Notes under the pieces: model-generated
The model's database searches: none
What the model saw: the letters and a program-made list of their open reading frames with translations, nothing else
Told to the model about the DNA's origin: nothing
Translations under genes and position numbers: made by a program
NCBI RefSeq assembly: GCF_024746795.1
Contig: NZ_CP080524.1
Location: 496,001-560,000 of the forward strand
Source: Mesorhizobium sp. AR10
GTDB taxonomy: Bacteria; Pseudomonadota; Alphaproteobacteria; Rhizobiales; Rhizobiaceae
DNA: 64,000 nt
Direction: 5' to 3'
In this document: piece after piece, positions 54,862 to 63,069 of the stretch
Numbering within the stretch: position 1 is the stretch's first letter
Layout of the letters: the number at the start of each line of letters is the position of its first letter

Positions 54862-55740
54862 TTACTTGATGCTGCCGACACTGCATGCCAGCGATTCTGG
54901 AAACTGGCACGGCTCACCCAATGCGGTGAACGCGACGCGCTCCACCTGCATCGAGACCTTGCGGCCGGGATCCGAAAAGGCGCCCATCCAGTTGGTCAGC
55001 TTGTCGCTGCCCCACAGGCTGAAGAATATCTTTTGCGAATGGGTCGGCAGTTCTGCAGGGTCCGTCACTTCCTGGACAAGCTTGCCATTGACGTAGAAGC
55101 GCAGGCGGTCCTTCTCCCAGACGAAGCCATAGTCGTTGAAACCCTTGTCGGTGCCACCCTCGACATCGGCAAGCTTTTCATTCTTCGGCTTGCCGGAAAT
55201 GTAGGTGTTCACCTGGACCTTGGACGTGTCCTTGGTCAGGACCTCGAAGTCGATTTCGTCCCAGGGCTGCTTGTCGGCCGGACCGATGTAGGAAAAGAAG
55301 GCGGCGTTGAGGCCGGATCCGGTATCCGTCTTCATGCGCGCCTCATAGGTCCCGTAGCCATAGCGCTTCTTGGTCTGGATTTCGGCGCAGGCAAAATCGC
55401 GATCCTTCACCTTGCGCTTCTCGAAGCCGAGCGTCAGCACGCCATCGGAAAGCCCGACCAGGCTCTTCGACCAGGTGCAGTTCTGATGAGGGCCGTTCGA
55501 CCAGCCATCGGAAACGTACCATCGGGCGCGATCGAAACTGGTGAAATCATCGACGAATGATGGCGAGCTCGGCATATCCTGGGCGCGAGACGGGATCGAG
55601 CCTGCAACCAGGCTTGCGAGAACGACCAGCAGAAGTGCAGCACCCGAGCGCAGCCGCCGCAGGCCCCGCTGCTGGATCTGGCGCGTGAACGGCATGCCAT
55701 CGGCCATGACGTTGGAGGTATTCTTCGGATCAATATTCAT
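54862..55740 (-). CDS. exoK: Endo-beta-glycanase, GH16 (ExoK-like)
   Basis: The 292-residue secreted enzyme (signal peptide about 25-50, cleavage after SRAQ) has the GH16 motif PWDEIDFEVLTKD. ExoK of S. meliloti cleaves nascent succinoglycan. Other ATGs at 55707 and 55695 would shorten the N-terminus. A cysteine pair near the C-terminus (EPCQFPESLACS) may form a disulfide. Two different GH16 enzymes thus sit in this cluster. Confidence 0.88.
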   Translation of the reverse strand: MNIDPKNTSNVMADGMPFTRQIQQRGLRRLRSGAALLLVVLASLVAGSIPSRAQDMPSSPSFVDDFTSFDRARWYVSDGWSNGPHQNCTWSKSLVGLSDGVLTLGFEKRKVKDRDFACAEIQTKKRYGYGTYEARMKTDTGSGLNAAFFSYIGPADKQPWDEIDFEVLTKDTSKVQVNTYISGKPKNEKLADVEGGTDKGFNDYGFVWEKDRLRFYVNGKLVQEVTDPAELPTHSQKIFFSLWGSDKLTNWMGAFSDPGRKVSMQVERVAFTALGEPCQFPESLACSVGSIK

Positions 55741-55891
55741 ACCAAACTTACCTTTGTGCTGTGCGCCCCAACCCAAAGTCACCAGTCGACCCGCTTGCAA
55801 AACGGGCCGCTCTCGATCCTCCGCCCCAAACTCTTGTATTGCCGTGCCAGATGTCGACGACCAAACGGACGCCCACACAGGATCTACACCG

Positions 55892-56293
55892 TCAGGCCGG
55901 ACCCACACCGGTACGCTTGACGAATTCGGCCTCCGCGGTTGAACCTTGCGGCCCATTCTCCTCGACGAGCGCATCCAGCGAATGACGCAGATCCCTCATC
56001 AGGCTGTTCTGGCGCGCCAGCGCAGCGATGCGCTGTTCGCAATTCAGGATCGAGGTCGTCAATTCGCTGACTTCCGACGACCTGCTTGCGGACGCTGAGC
56101 CGTTCTCCATCGCCTCGACCAGAAAGGCCGCGTTCGTGGACTTCGACCGATAGCGATTCTCAAGCCCGGTTTTCTCCGCCGCGATCTCGGCCGCAATCTG
56201 ATCGAACAGTTTTGCGAGACGATTGAAACGCGAGAGATCGGTCTGCCGGTCCCGGGCCGGGTCCCTGGAACTGAAGCCGAAAATCGAAGCCAT
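55892..56293 (-). CDS. Coiled-coil hypothetical protein (133 aa)
   Basis: Not recognised. From ATG 56293 (MASIFGFSSRDPARDRQTDL); long helical stretches (about 25-115) rich in Ala, Glu, Arg and Ser with heptad-like spacing suggest a coiled coil. No signal peptide or membrane segment. A motif site (56311-56327) lies 17 bp upstream, so it is likely part of the exopolysaccharide regulon. Could be a scaffold or assembly factor; this is speculative. Confidence 0.65.
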   Translation of the reverse strand: MASIFGFSSRDPARDRQTDLSRFNRLAKLFDQIAAEIAAEKTGLENRYRSKSTNAAFLVEAMENGSASASRSSEVSELTTSILNCEQRIAALARQNSLMRDLRHSLDALVEENGPQGSTAEAEFVKRTGVGPA

Positions 56294-56310
56294 CCGGTTG
56301 GCCTTCCACA

Positions 56311-56327
56311 ATTGCTGCACCGCAACA
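56311..56327 (-). promoter_or_regulatory. TRTTGCNNTGCAGCAAN motif, site f
   Basis: Read on the minus strand: TGTTGCGGTGCAGCAAT. Very close to the coiled-coil gene start (17 bp), which would suit repression. Confidence 0.55.
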
Positions 56328-56418
56328 TACAGTGCCATCCCTAGGGCGAGTAGGCAACCTCCCAGTTTCAGAAAGAGGATTTTTCAGCGTTTCAGGCCAT
56401 TGTGGCTCGACGGTGAGG

Positions 56419-57441
56419 CTACTTTTCCGCAACCGCGCTGGTCCCGGCCATGAGGAAGCGCAAGGGCGGCACCTGCTGCTGTTTCGATGAAAGGCCGGCG
56501 TGACGAAACAGCGCATCCAATTTGTCGGCGGCCACGCCCCAGACGATGGGAAAGAGGTTGGATTGGCTGGCCAAGGCATAGGCGGCGGCCGATGCCATGC
56601 CCCGCTCGGCCTTCACGTCGAGGAAATTCCGCAGCCGATATTTGTCGCGCACATGCCGTTCGTGCCTTCTCAGCACAGCCTTCGAGCCTTCCGGCAAACT
56701 CTCGATCTCAAGCAGCGCCAGATCCGCATCGGCCAGGCGCTTCAGATCCTGCGTCTTGTGCCGGCCACTCAGCGAATCAGCGCGAACGATCGCGCCGTAG
56801 CCGCAAGACCTGATGACCTTGAACCGCGCGCCACAGGCGACCGCACGGGCATAGAGCTCGTAATCTTCGCCCAGACGCAGGTTTTCGTCGTAGCGCAGCC
56901 CGTGCCGGTCGAGGAAGGCCCTGCTGATCACCGGCTTGAGGAAGCCCAGTTCGCCGCGCTGCACACGCCGCCTGGAGATGTTGCCTTCGATAAAGCGCTC
57001 GAAGTCGAGGAATTCCGGATCAGCCGAAAAAGACGGGGCGACGATCTTCGAGACGTCGGTGGCCGTGTCGTCCCTGATGAGCATGATGTTGTCTGCCGCG
57101 AAATCCCAGTCGGCGCTGGCGAACAATGTGCGAAATCTGCCCTCGAGGAAGAAATCGTCGGCGTCCAGGATGCTGAGGAATGGCGATCTGGACCCGGCAA
57201 TCGCCGCATTGCGGGCAAACGAAGGGCCTCGATTGACGTCGAGACGCATCACCGAAAGCCTGCCGCTGCCGTCATCGGCAGCGCGGGCCACGTGCCCGGT
57301 GTCATCGGTGGACGCGTCGTCGACGACGACGACTTCCGCCACCTCCGGCTCGCGCAACGCCGAGGCAATGGCGGCCGGAATTGTCCCGGCCGCGTTGCGG
57401 GCCGCGATGATCACGCAGACCTGGGATGCTGTCATCGGCAT
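56419..57441 (-). CDS. Family 2 glycosyltransferase (ExoU/ExoO-like)
   Basis: The 340-residue product from ATG 57441 (MPMTASQVCVIIAARNAAGT) has VVVVDDASTDDT and the DADDFF metal site. GLRYDENLRLGEDYELYARA is shared with the ExoO-like gene at 39.5 kb, so the two are paralogous. Such side-chain transferases (ExoO, ExoU, ExoW) extend the succinoglycan repeat. Last exopolysaccharide gene before the lasso region. Confidence 0.82.
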   Translation of the reverse strand: MPMTASQVCVIIAARNAAGTIPAAIASALREPEVAEVVVVDDASTDDTGHVARAADDGSGRLSVMRLDVNRGPSFARNAAIAGSRSPFLSILDADDFFLEGRFRTLFASADWDFAADNIMLIRDDTATDVSKIVAPSFSADPEFLDFERFIEGNISRRRVQRGELGFLKPVISRAFLDRHGLRYDENLRLGEDYELYARAVACGARFKVIRSCGYGAIVRADSLSGRHKTQDLKRLADADLALLEIESLPEGSKAVLRRHERHVRDKYRLRNFLDVKAERGMASAAAYALASQSNLFPIVWGVAADKLDALFRHAGLSSKQQQVPPLRFLMAGTSAVAEK

Positions 57442-57505
57442 AGATTGACCTCTCGATTGCACAAGTTATTCCGAATTCCGCGCCTCCCCCATTCGATACC
57501 CAGCC

Positions 57506-58633
57506 TCACTGACTCTGCGACCGCTCGAACATGCGCCGGCTGAGGTCGGCGGACGCGGCCCAGCCGGCCTCGGTCAGATAGCGAACGGGTTCGCGACCGC
57601 ACAGTTCCCACAGCACGGTTCGCCGCTGCGGCCATCGCAAGGACGACAGCCACGGCGCAATCACCATGTGGAGCAGGTCTTCATTGCCGATGCGTGACAG
57701 AATCCGGGTAGCCCGCTCCGACAGAAGCGTGCCGGAGCCGCCAAGAAGCACGTCGGCGGAACGCAGGCCGAGCAGCAGCGTGTCGGCCAGCCCCTGCTCC
57801 GCCGCGTAGTCGAGTACACTTTGCTGCTCCGCCTCGCTCAGGCGGCTGGCGCTGGCTCGGATATCGCAGACATAGCCGGCACAGGGTTCGCGATTGAAAA
57901 AGGCCTTGGCAACGCTAATGCAGGAAAGCAGCAAGGTGTCGGAAGCCGAAATGAAAGGCACGCTGCCGCCGGCGATCTCGACCGAGCGCTTGCGCCGCAG
58001 AAATCCATCGGTATCGCGTGGGCTCGGCGACCCCGGCTGCTGGAGCCGGTAGTGGAGATCGACCGTGGACGGTCTCGACCCGCTGCCACGCTCCATATGC
58101 TGTTCGCCCAGAAAGCGAACCCACCAGACGGAACGGGACTTGCCCGCCACCTCATAGCCAATCGAACGGAGCGCTTCACGCGCTTTGAAAAAACCGGTCG
58201 GCGCCACCAGGATGTCGACATCCCCGGAAGGCTTCATGAAGTGATCGCCATAGAGCAGGTGTTGCTGAACCGGGCCCTTCAGGAAGACGAAATCGATATG
58301 CGTGTCGCGCAGCACCTTGTCGATCGTTATCGAGTCCATGATGCCGGACGAGTTCATCGAAACCGTCCGTCTGCGATAGATGTCGAGCCATTCAAGCAGC
58401 CCGGGCGGTGCTCCGCTTGCCGGCGTGCGAGACAAGGCCTTCAAAACGAAGGTCGCCACCTTGTTGAGCCTGGCGATATCGCAGATGTTGGCAACGGAGA
58501 TGGCTGGCACACACGCTTCGCCGGCACCCGCCCCTGAGGCGAAAAACAGCCTCAGGCACGCCTGCACATAGGCCACTTCGTCGGCGCAGCCGGCAGCGCG
58601 CAATCTTTCGAAGGAACCTTCCTGCAACGCCAT
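57506..58633 (-). CDS. Nucleotidyltransferase family protein beside the lasso cluster
   Basis: The 375-residue product from ATG 58633 has the minimal nucleotidyltransferase motif FLKGPVQQHLLYGDHFMKPSGDVDILV near residue 120 (DxD). A related protein is encoded at 29421-30443. In lasso clusters that also carry an HprK-like kinase, such genes are thought to modify the phosphorylated peptide. It is divergent from the precursor gene across 521 bp. Direct action on the peptide is inferred. Confidence 0.78.
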   Translation of the reverse strand: MALQEGSFERLRAAGCADEVAYVQACLRLFFASGAGAGEACVPAISVANICDIARLNKVATFVLKALSRTPASGAPPGLLEWLDIYRRRTVSMNSSGIMDSITIDKVLRDTHIDFVFLKGPVQQHLLYGDHFMKPSGDVDILVAPTGFFKAREALRSIGYEVAGKSRSVWWVRFLGEQHMERGSGSRPSTVDLHYRLQQPGSPSPRDTDGFLRRKRSVEIAGGSVPFISASDTLLLSCISVAKAFFNREPCAGYVCDIRASASRLSEAEQQSVLDYAAEQGLADTLLLGLRSADVLLGGSGTLLSERATRILSRIGNEDLLHMVIAPWLSSLRWPQRRTVLWELCGREPVRYLTEAGWAASADLSRRMFERSQSQ

Positions 58634-59154
58634 TCCGCTCAAAGTCTCCGTAAAAAAAAATTGCCCGACGCGTTATATTGCAACTGCGAAGAAAAGCATC
58701 GCCAAAATCGTTCGCGCCGTCCAGTTTTTCCTTCTGCGTCCATTTCCTTGCAACCGGAGCGTTTACGGACCCAATTTTGAAAACGAGGGAAAGCGCGGCG
58801 AAAATCTCAATCGGCATCGGCAACGCCGGTCCCAAAACGTCGGATTTTGCATCAATTAGATGCATATTTTGCTTTGCCTAAAAGGTAGGCATTTTAGTAA
58901 AAACATTTATCCTAATTAAATCAGATGCTTAATAACGGGGCATCGACACGTCGTTGAATTCCTTTGTAAGGCGTGACTACGGTGCAATTGCCAGCGGTTT
59001 GATCACCGTTGGAGGCAAGCGCAACCAACAATTGATTAACGGTTGGTAAATCAGGCTTGACTCATACATGACGCCCATGCAGCTATTGCATTGCAGCATA
59101 GAAATGTGCTGACGGTACTCGACAGGCCGTTTCCAGTCCTTATTGGAGAGTAAA
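58634..59154. other. Divergent control region of the lasso cluster
   Basis: 521 bp, clearly AT-richer than its surroundings, with stretches such as ATTTAGTAAAAAC and TTAATTAAATCAGATG (near 58890-58930). It holds site g (59084-59100) and the likely promoters for the nucleotidyltransferase gene and the precursor. No further gene is seen. Confidence 0.65.
59084..59100 (+). promoter_or_regulatory. TRTTGCNNTGCAGCAAN motif, site g (lasso promoter)
   Basis: TATTGCATTGCAGCATA, 54 bp before the precursor ATG. Extended by one base it matches site b ahead of the exopolysaccharide gene at 44 kb at 16 of 18 positions, so the same regulator should bind both. Confidence 0.7.
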
Positions 59155-59307
59155 ATGGAACAGAATGTTGAAAAGCATGAATACGAAACGCCAAGCCTGA
59201 CGGTTCACGGTTCTATTGAATCGATCACGCAGGGCGGCGGTGGCTCGACGGCGCTCGACGCCGCGTTCCCCGCTCACACGCCGATCGGCGAACTCACCTT
59301 CTCTTAA
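59155..59307 (+). CDS. Lasso peptide precursor (class II)
   Basis: Fifty residues behind a TTGGAGAG ribosome site. The leader (1-26) ends THR-Gln and fits the RiPP recognition motif YxxPxLxxxGxxxxxT exactly: Tyr10, Pro13, Leu15, Gly19, Thr25 (YETPSLTVHGSIESITQ). Thr is the penultimate leader residue, as required by lasso peptidases. The core (27-50) starts GGGGSTALD: Gly1 would be joined to Asp9, giving a 9-residue ring, with a 15-residue tail ending in FS; no cysteine, so class II. The last residue, Ser24, suits phosphorylation by the cluster kinase. Too short for simple gene finders. Confidence 0.9.
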   Translation: MEQNVEKHEYETPSLTVHGSIESITQGGGGSTALDAAFPAHTPIGELTFS

Positions 59308-59372
59308 TCCTAATTCTCGTTGGGGTGACGAAGTTCGGCATCTAAATTCGGTATCTAAAGCCGACGCATCAA

Positions 59373-59404
59373 GGGGAGCCGGGGGCCAAAAACCCCGGCT
59401 CCCC
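59373..59404 (+). promoter_or_regulatory. Strong stem-loop between precursor and B1
   Basis: Perfect 12-bp stem GGGGAGCCGGGG/CCCCGGCTCCCC with an 8-base loop and no T run. It probably partially terminates or protects the precursor message, so precursor exceeds the enzymes. Confidence 0.7.
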
Positions 59405-59453
59405 GACCATTCCCTGGAACTGCCGAAGCGTATTGTAACCCGAGGTTTTAGGA

Positions 59454-59753
59454 ATGAACTGGGACCCATCTGACCAAGATCGTGTAAGTGCGACCAAGGA
59501 TGCCGTAGCCTGCGAATTTGGCAACGGACTGGCGCTCCTCGATCTGAAATCCAACATCTACTACAGCCTGAACAGCGTCGGCGCCTACATCTGGGAGCTG
59601 ATCCAGGAGCCAAAGCCTATCTCTGAAATCCATAGCGCCGTGCTTGCGCGCTACAATGTCGACCCGGAGCGCTGCAAGGCCGATGTCGACGGATTGCTGA
59701 AGGGCCTGGCCGATTCAGGACTTGCGAGGCTCCACCATGAGGAACTTGTCTAG
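59454..59753 (+). CDS. Lasso peptide B1 (PqqD-like leader-binding protein)
   Basis: The 99-residue RiPP recognition element binds the leader and presents it to B2. PqqD fold: ALLDLKSNIYYSLNSVGAYIWELI and the C-terminal VDGLLKGLADSGLA. ATG 59454 follows GAGGTTTTAGG. Its last 17 bases overlap the B2 gene. A second PqqD-like protein is encoded at 32008-32295 but differs in sequence. Confidence 0.9.
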   Translation: MNWDPSDQDRVSATKDAVACEFGNGLALLDLKSNIYYSLNSVGAYIWELIQEPKPISEIHSAVLARYNVDPERCKADVDGLLKGLADSGLARLHHEELV

Positions 59754-60153
59754 AGTTCTCTCCCTGAGTGGTTCGGAGATGCTCTTCCTGGCTCGCTGCC
59801 TTCTGGTGGTTGCGGCGGTGCGGCTGGGACTGACGCTGTTCTCCTACAATCGCGTTCGCCACATGGTGACGCGACTGGATGCACGTCAACCAGCCGACAT
59901 CGGCGAATTACGGCGTGTCGCCTGGGGTGTAGCAGCCGCGGCCCGCTTCGTGCCGCGTGCGAGCTGTCTTACCCAGGCTCTTTCCGGCCAGTACATTCTT
60001 GCCCGCCAAGGCAATGCTTCGAAGATCCGCATCGGAATAGAGCGGGATACGGGCACGCAACTGAAGGCGCATGCCTGGCTGATGAGCGGCAACCACATCG
60101 TGCTTGGCGGCTCCATAGACAGGTTCACCCATCTCGTCGACCACGGTCAGTAG
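59737..60153 (+). CDS. Lasso peptide B2 (leader peptidase)
   Basis: The 138-residue transglutaminase-like cysteine protease cuts the leader after residue 26. Catalytic Cys in PRASCLTQALSGQY and His in KAHAWLMSGN; the acidic partner is probably in GGSIDRFTHL. The N-terminal half includes a hydrophobic helix (about 15-35). ATG 59737 overlaps B1. Typical for B2 when B1 is a separate gene. Confidence 0.88.
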   Translation: MRNLSRVLSLSGSEMLFLARCLLVVAAVRLGLTLFSYNRVRHMVTRLDARQPADIGELRRVAWGVAAAARFVPRASCLTQALSGQYILARQGNASKIRIGIERDTGTQLKAHAWLMSGNHIVLGGSIDRFTHLVDHGQ

Positions 60154-60156
60154 CCG

Positions 60157-62079
60157 ATGAGCGGCGTCGCCGGAATTCTGCTCAGGCGGGAAGGCAAGCC
60201 GACCGCCGCGGCTGACATTCAGCGCATGCTTGCGCGCATGCACCATCGTGCCCGTGACGGCAGTTCGTGGTGGATGGACACGACAGTCGCTCTCGGTCAC
60301 GCATGGCTCAACACAACCGACGAATCCGGGCCCGGTCCCTTGACCATGGGTGCCGGCAAACTCGCGATCACCGCAGACTGCCGGCTCGATAACAGGGACG
60401 AATTGCTGGCGAAGCTGGGCATCAGGGACCGGTCGGTCGCCGATGCCACATTGCTGATGCGCGCCTATTTGCGTTGGGGCGAAGCCTGCACCGAGCATCT
60501 GCAGGGCGATTTCGCCTTTGCTATATGGGACAGTGAACGCCAGGCGCTGTTTTGTGTGCGCGATCACTTCGGGGTCAAACCCTTCTACTATCATTCGAGT
60601 GACCGCCGCTTCGTCTTTGCGTCGGAGATCGGGCCGATCCTCGACGTCGACGGTGTCAGCGCCCGCGTCAGCGAACATCAGATTTCGGGATTTCTGGCCG
60701 GGCTGCCTGACGATCCGCAGTCCACGTCCTACACCGATATCTTCCGCCTGCCGGCGCGCCACAGCCTCACCGTGACGGCGCAACAGGTGGTGTTGCGTCG
60801 ATACTGGCAGATCGAGCCGTCGCAAAGGCCGATGCGATCGGATGCCGCCGAGGAGTTCCGTCATCTGTTCTCGCAATCGGTTCGCAACCGGATGCGCGGG
60901 ACGTCCGCGGTCGGTGCGATGCTGAGCGGGGGGCTCGATTCCTCCTCGATCGCCTGCGTGGCGAGCATGCAGAATGCAGCCGGACGGAAACCAAGACTGC
61001 CGACCTTTTCGTTGGTTTTCGAGAAAGGATCGTCGATGGACGAACGGCCGTTCATCGATGCGGTGCTGGCACAGCAAAAGGTCGACGGCACCCTCATTGC
61101 CGTCGGCACCTACGCGCCATTCGCGGAGTTCGAACGCATTCTGGAAGAGCAGGAAGGGACGTTTCTGGCACCCGGCCTCTCGTTGACTCGCGGCATCTAC
61201 AGGGCCGCTGGCGCGAGGGGCGTGAAAGTCCTGCTGGACGGCCATGGCGGCGACGAAGTCGTTTCCCAGGGCCACGGCCACCTGCACGAACTCGCCGACG
61301 CCGGCAGATGGATGGAGCTCTGGCGCGAGTTGCGCAGTGCCTCCAACACCTATGGCGACGGCATACTGGGCATGTACCTCAAGTTCCTGACCGCCTACGG
61401 GCCGGCCTGGCGCCTTGCAAAACTCAGGCATGTCATGAACCGCGCGCTAAACAAGGTGCGGCGAAAGCCGGCCCAAGCGCCGCGTGGCCCGAGCTGGCGC
61501 GGCTTGATCAATCCGGATCTGGCCCTGCGAACGGACCTCGTCGAAAGGTTTCGCAGGACCGGCTACATGTCGCCTGCGGTCAGCGTCAGCGAGACCTTGA
61601 CCCATCGCTGGATCCTCTCGGGCGGGATGGTGCCGCACGCTTTCGAGGTTCTCGACAAGGCTGCCGCCAATTTCGGCGTGGAGCCTCGCTATCCGTTCTG
61701 GGACAAGCCGCTGGTCGAGTTCTGCCTGGCGCTGCCTGGCGAGGAGAAATTGAACAGGGGCTTTGGCCGCTATGTGCTGCGCCGGGCCATGGAGGGAATC
61801 TTGCCTCAGGCGGTTCAGTGGCGGCGCGACAAGATCGATTTCACGTCCAATCTCGTCAACGGCATGCTCGGCAATCACCGCGATCTCCTGGACAAGGTTC
61901 TGGTATCGGATGCGACTCTTATCGCTCCATACGTCAACCTGCCCGAGGTGACCGCGGCCTATGGCCGGATTTCACGGCAGCCCGATGCTGCGACGCTACC
62001 CGATGTCCAGTATGTCTGGCGCTCGATCGCGCTGTCTCTGTGGCTGCGCCAAATCCAACTTCGTGGGAACCACGCATAA
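60157..62079 (+). CDS. Lasso peptide macrolactam synthetase (C protein)
   Basis: The 640-residue asparagine-synthetase-like enzyme activates the Asp9 side chain with ATP and joins it to the Gly1 amine. The ATP motif SGGLDSSSIACVAS is near residue 255. The N-terminus is MSGVAGILL: the catalytic Cys2 of glutamine amidotransferases is Ser, as in lasso cyclases, since no ammonia is needed. It starts 4 bp after B2, and its stop overlaps the kinase start (TAATG). The length is normal for the group. Confidence 0.93.
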   Translation: MSGVAGILLRREGKPTAAADIQRMLARMHHRARDGSSWWMDTTVALGHAWLNTTDESGPGPLTMGAGKLAITADCRLDNRDELLAKLGIRDRSVADATLLMRAYLRWGEACTEHLQGDFAFAIWDSERQALFCVRDHFGVKPFYYHSSDRRFVFASEIGPILDVDGVSARVSEHQISGFLAGLPDDPQSTSYTDIFRLPARHSLTVTAQQVVLRRYWQIEPSQRPMRSDAAEEFRHLFSQSVRNRMRGTSAVGAMLSGGLDSSSIACVASMQNAAGRKPRLPTFSLVFEKGSSMDERPFIDAVLAQQKVDGTLIAVGTYAPFAEFERILEEQEGTFLAPGLSLTRGIYRAAGARGVKVLLDGHGGDEVVSQGHGHLHELADAGRWMELWRELRSASNTYGDGILGMYLKFLTAYGPAWRLAKLRHVMNRALNKVRRKPAQAPRGPSWRGLINPDLALRTDLVERFRRTGYMSPAVSVSETLTHRWILSGGMVPHAFEVLDKAAANFGVEPRYPFWDKPLVEFCLALPGEEKLNRGFGRYVLRRAMEGILPQAVQWRRDKIDFTSNLVNGMLGNHRDLLDKVLVSDATLIAPYVNLPEVTAAYGRISRQPDAATLPDVQYVWRSIALSLWLRQIQLRGNHA

Positions 62080-63062
62080 TGCCCCGGAACACATCACTCG
62101 CCTCGAACCTGAGGCATGACCAGCTAGAAGGCAGGACGGTGCGACAGCCTCGCTTCTACAAGGCGTACGGCCTGACGATCAGTTCGGAAGTGGCGTTGCC
62201 CGAACTGGAGCCCGCCGAGCCGGCTGCGGCCGATATCGCGATCACGGTGGGCCCAATCGACTTGCCGGAGCCTTTGCTCGATGCCGGAACCGCTTTCCGG
62301 TTCGAACCGGACTGGCAGTATCTGGCATGGCCGGCGGTCGGCGCGTTTCTGATAAGCGATGCCTGCCGGATCGAAGTGGACCCGGCGCCAGGCATCGACG
62401 ATCCGTTGATCGCGTTTCCGCTGCTGGGGCCGGTCATGGCGCTGCTGCTGCATCAACGCGGCTTGTTGATCCTTCACGCCAGCGCCATCGCCGTCGGTGG
62501 CAAAAGTGCAATCTTCATGGGCGACAAGGGCGCCGGCAAATCAACGACTGCGGGCGCGATGATCCGCGCCGGGCATGGATTGCTCACCGACGATGTCGTG
62601 GCACTCGATCTGGCCGACCCGGACCGGCCGATGATCGTTCCGGGCTTTCCGCAGCTCAAATTGGCTGCCGATGCTGCCGCCGCCATCCCTCTCAGGCAGG
62701 CGGAAGTGCGCCCGCAGGTCCATCCGGCGATCGACAAGACCCAGCATCGCCTGCATGCCGGGTTTTCGCGGGACAAGGTTCCGGCGACAAGGATCTACGT
62801 CCTCGAGCGCGGCGAAAAGGCAGCGATATCGCCATTGCCGGGCGTCAGTGCCCTGCCGGCAATCATCAAGTTTTCTTACGTGACACGCTTCGGCCGCCCG
62901 GCCCTGGTCGGCGATTTTGCGGCCACACACCTTCGCCAATGCGCCCGGCTGGCCGACCATGTCGGCGTGTGTCGCCTTGAAGTGCCTACGGGCCTGGAGC
63001 GAATTGGCGAAGCCGTCGATCTCATCGAGAAGGATCTGGCGGTCGACAATCGTCCGCGCTGA
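62079..63062 (+). CDS. HprK-like lasso peptide kinase
   Basis: The 327-residue product has a P-loop FMGDKGAGKSTTAGAMI near residue 150 and the DDVVALDL motif, like lasso kinases that phosphorylate the C-terminal Ser of the precursor (paeninodin type). The precursor here ends in Ser, so the match is direct. Start ATG 62079 overlaps the cyclase stop. A second HprK-like protein lies at 30585-31577. Confidence 0.85.
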   Translation: MPRNTSLASNLRHDQLEGRTVRQPRFYKAYGLTISSEVALPELEPAEPAAADIAITVGPIDLPEPLLDAGTAFRFEPDWQYLAWPAVGAFLISDACRIEVDPAPGIDDPLIAFPLLGPVMALLLHQRGLLILHASAIAVGGKSAIFMGDKGAGKSTTAGAMIRAGHGLLTDDVVALDLADPDRPMIVPGFPQLKLAADAAAAIPLRQAEVRPQVHPAIDKTQHRLHAGFSRDKVPATRIYVLERGEKAAISPLPGVSALPAIIKFSYVTRFGRPALVGDFAATHLRQCARLADHVGVCRLEVPTGLERIGEAVDLIEKDLAVDNRPR

Positions 63063-63069
63063 GCAAAGC

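Noticed and set aside
58675..58692. TATTGCAACTGCGAAG before the nucleotidyltransferase gene as a motif copy
   Set aside because: The spacing between half-sites is wrong and the right half is broken.
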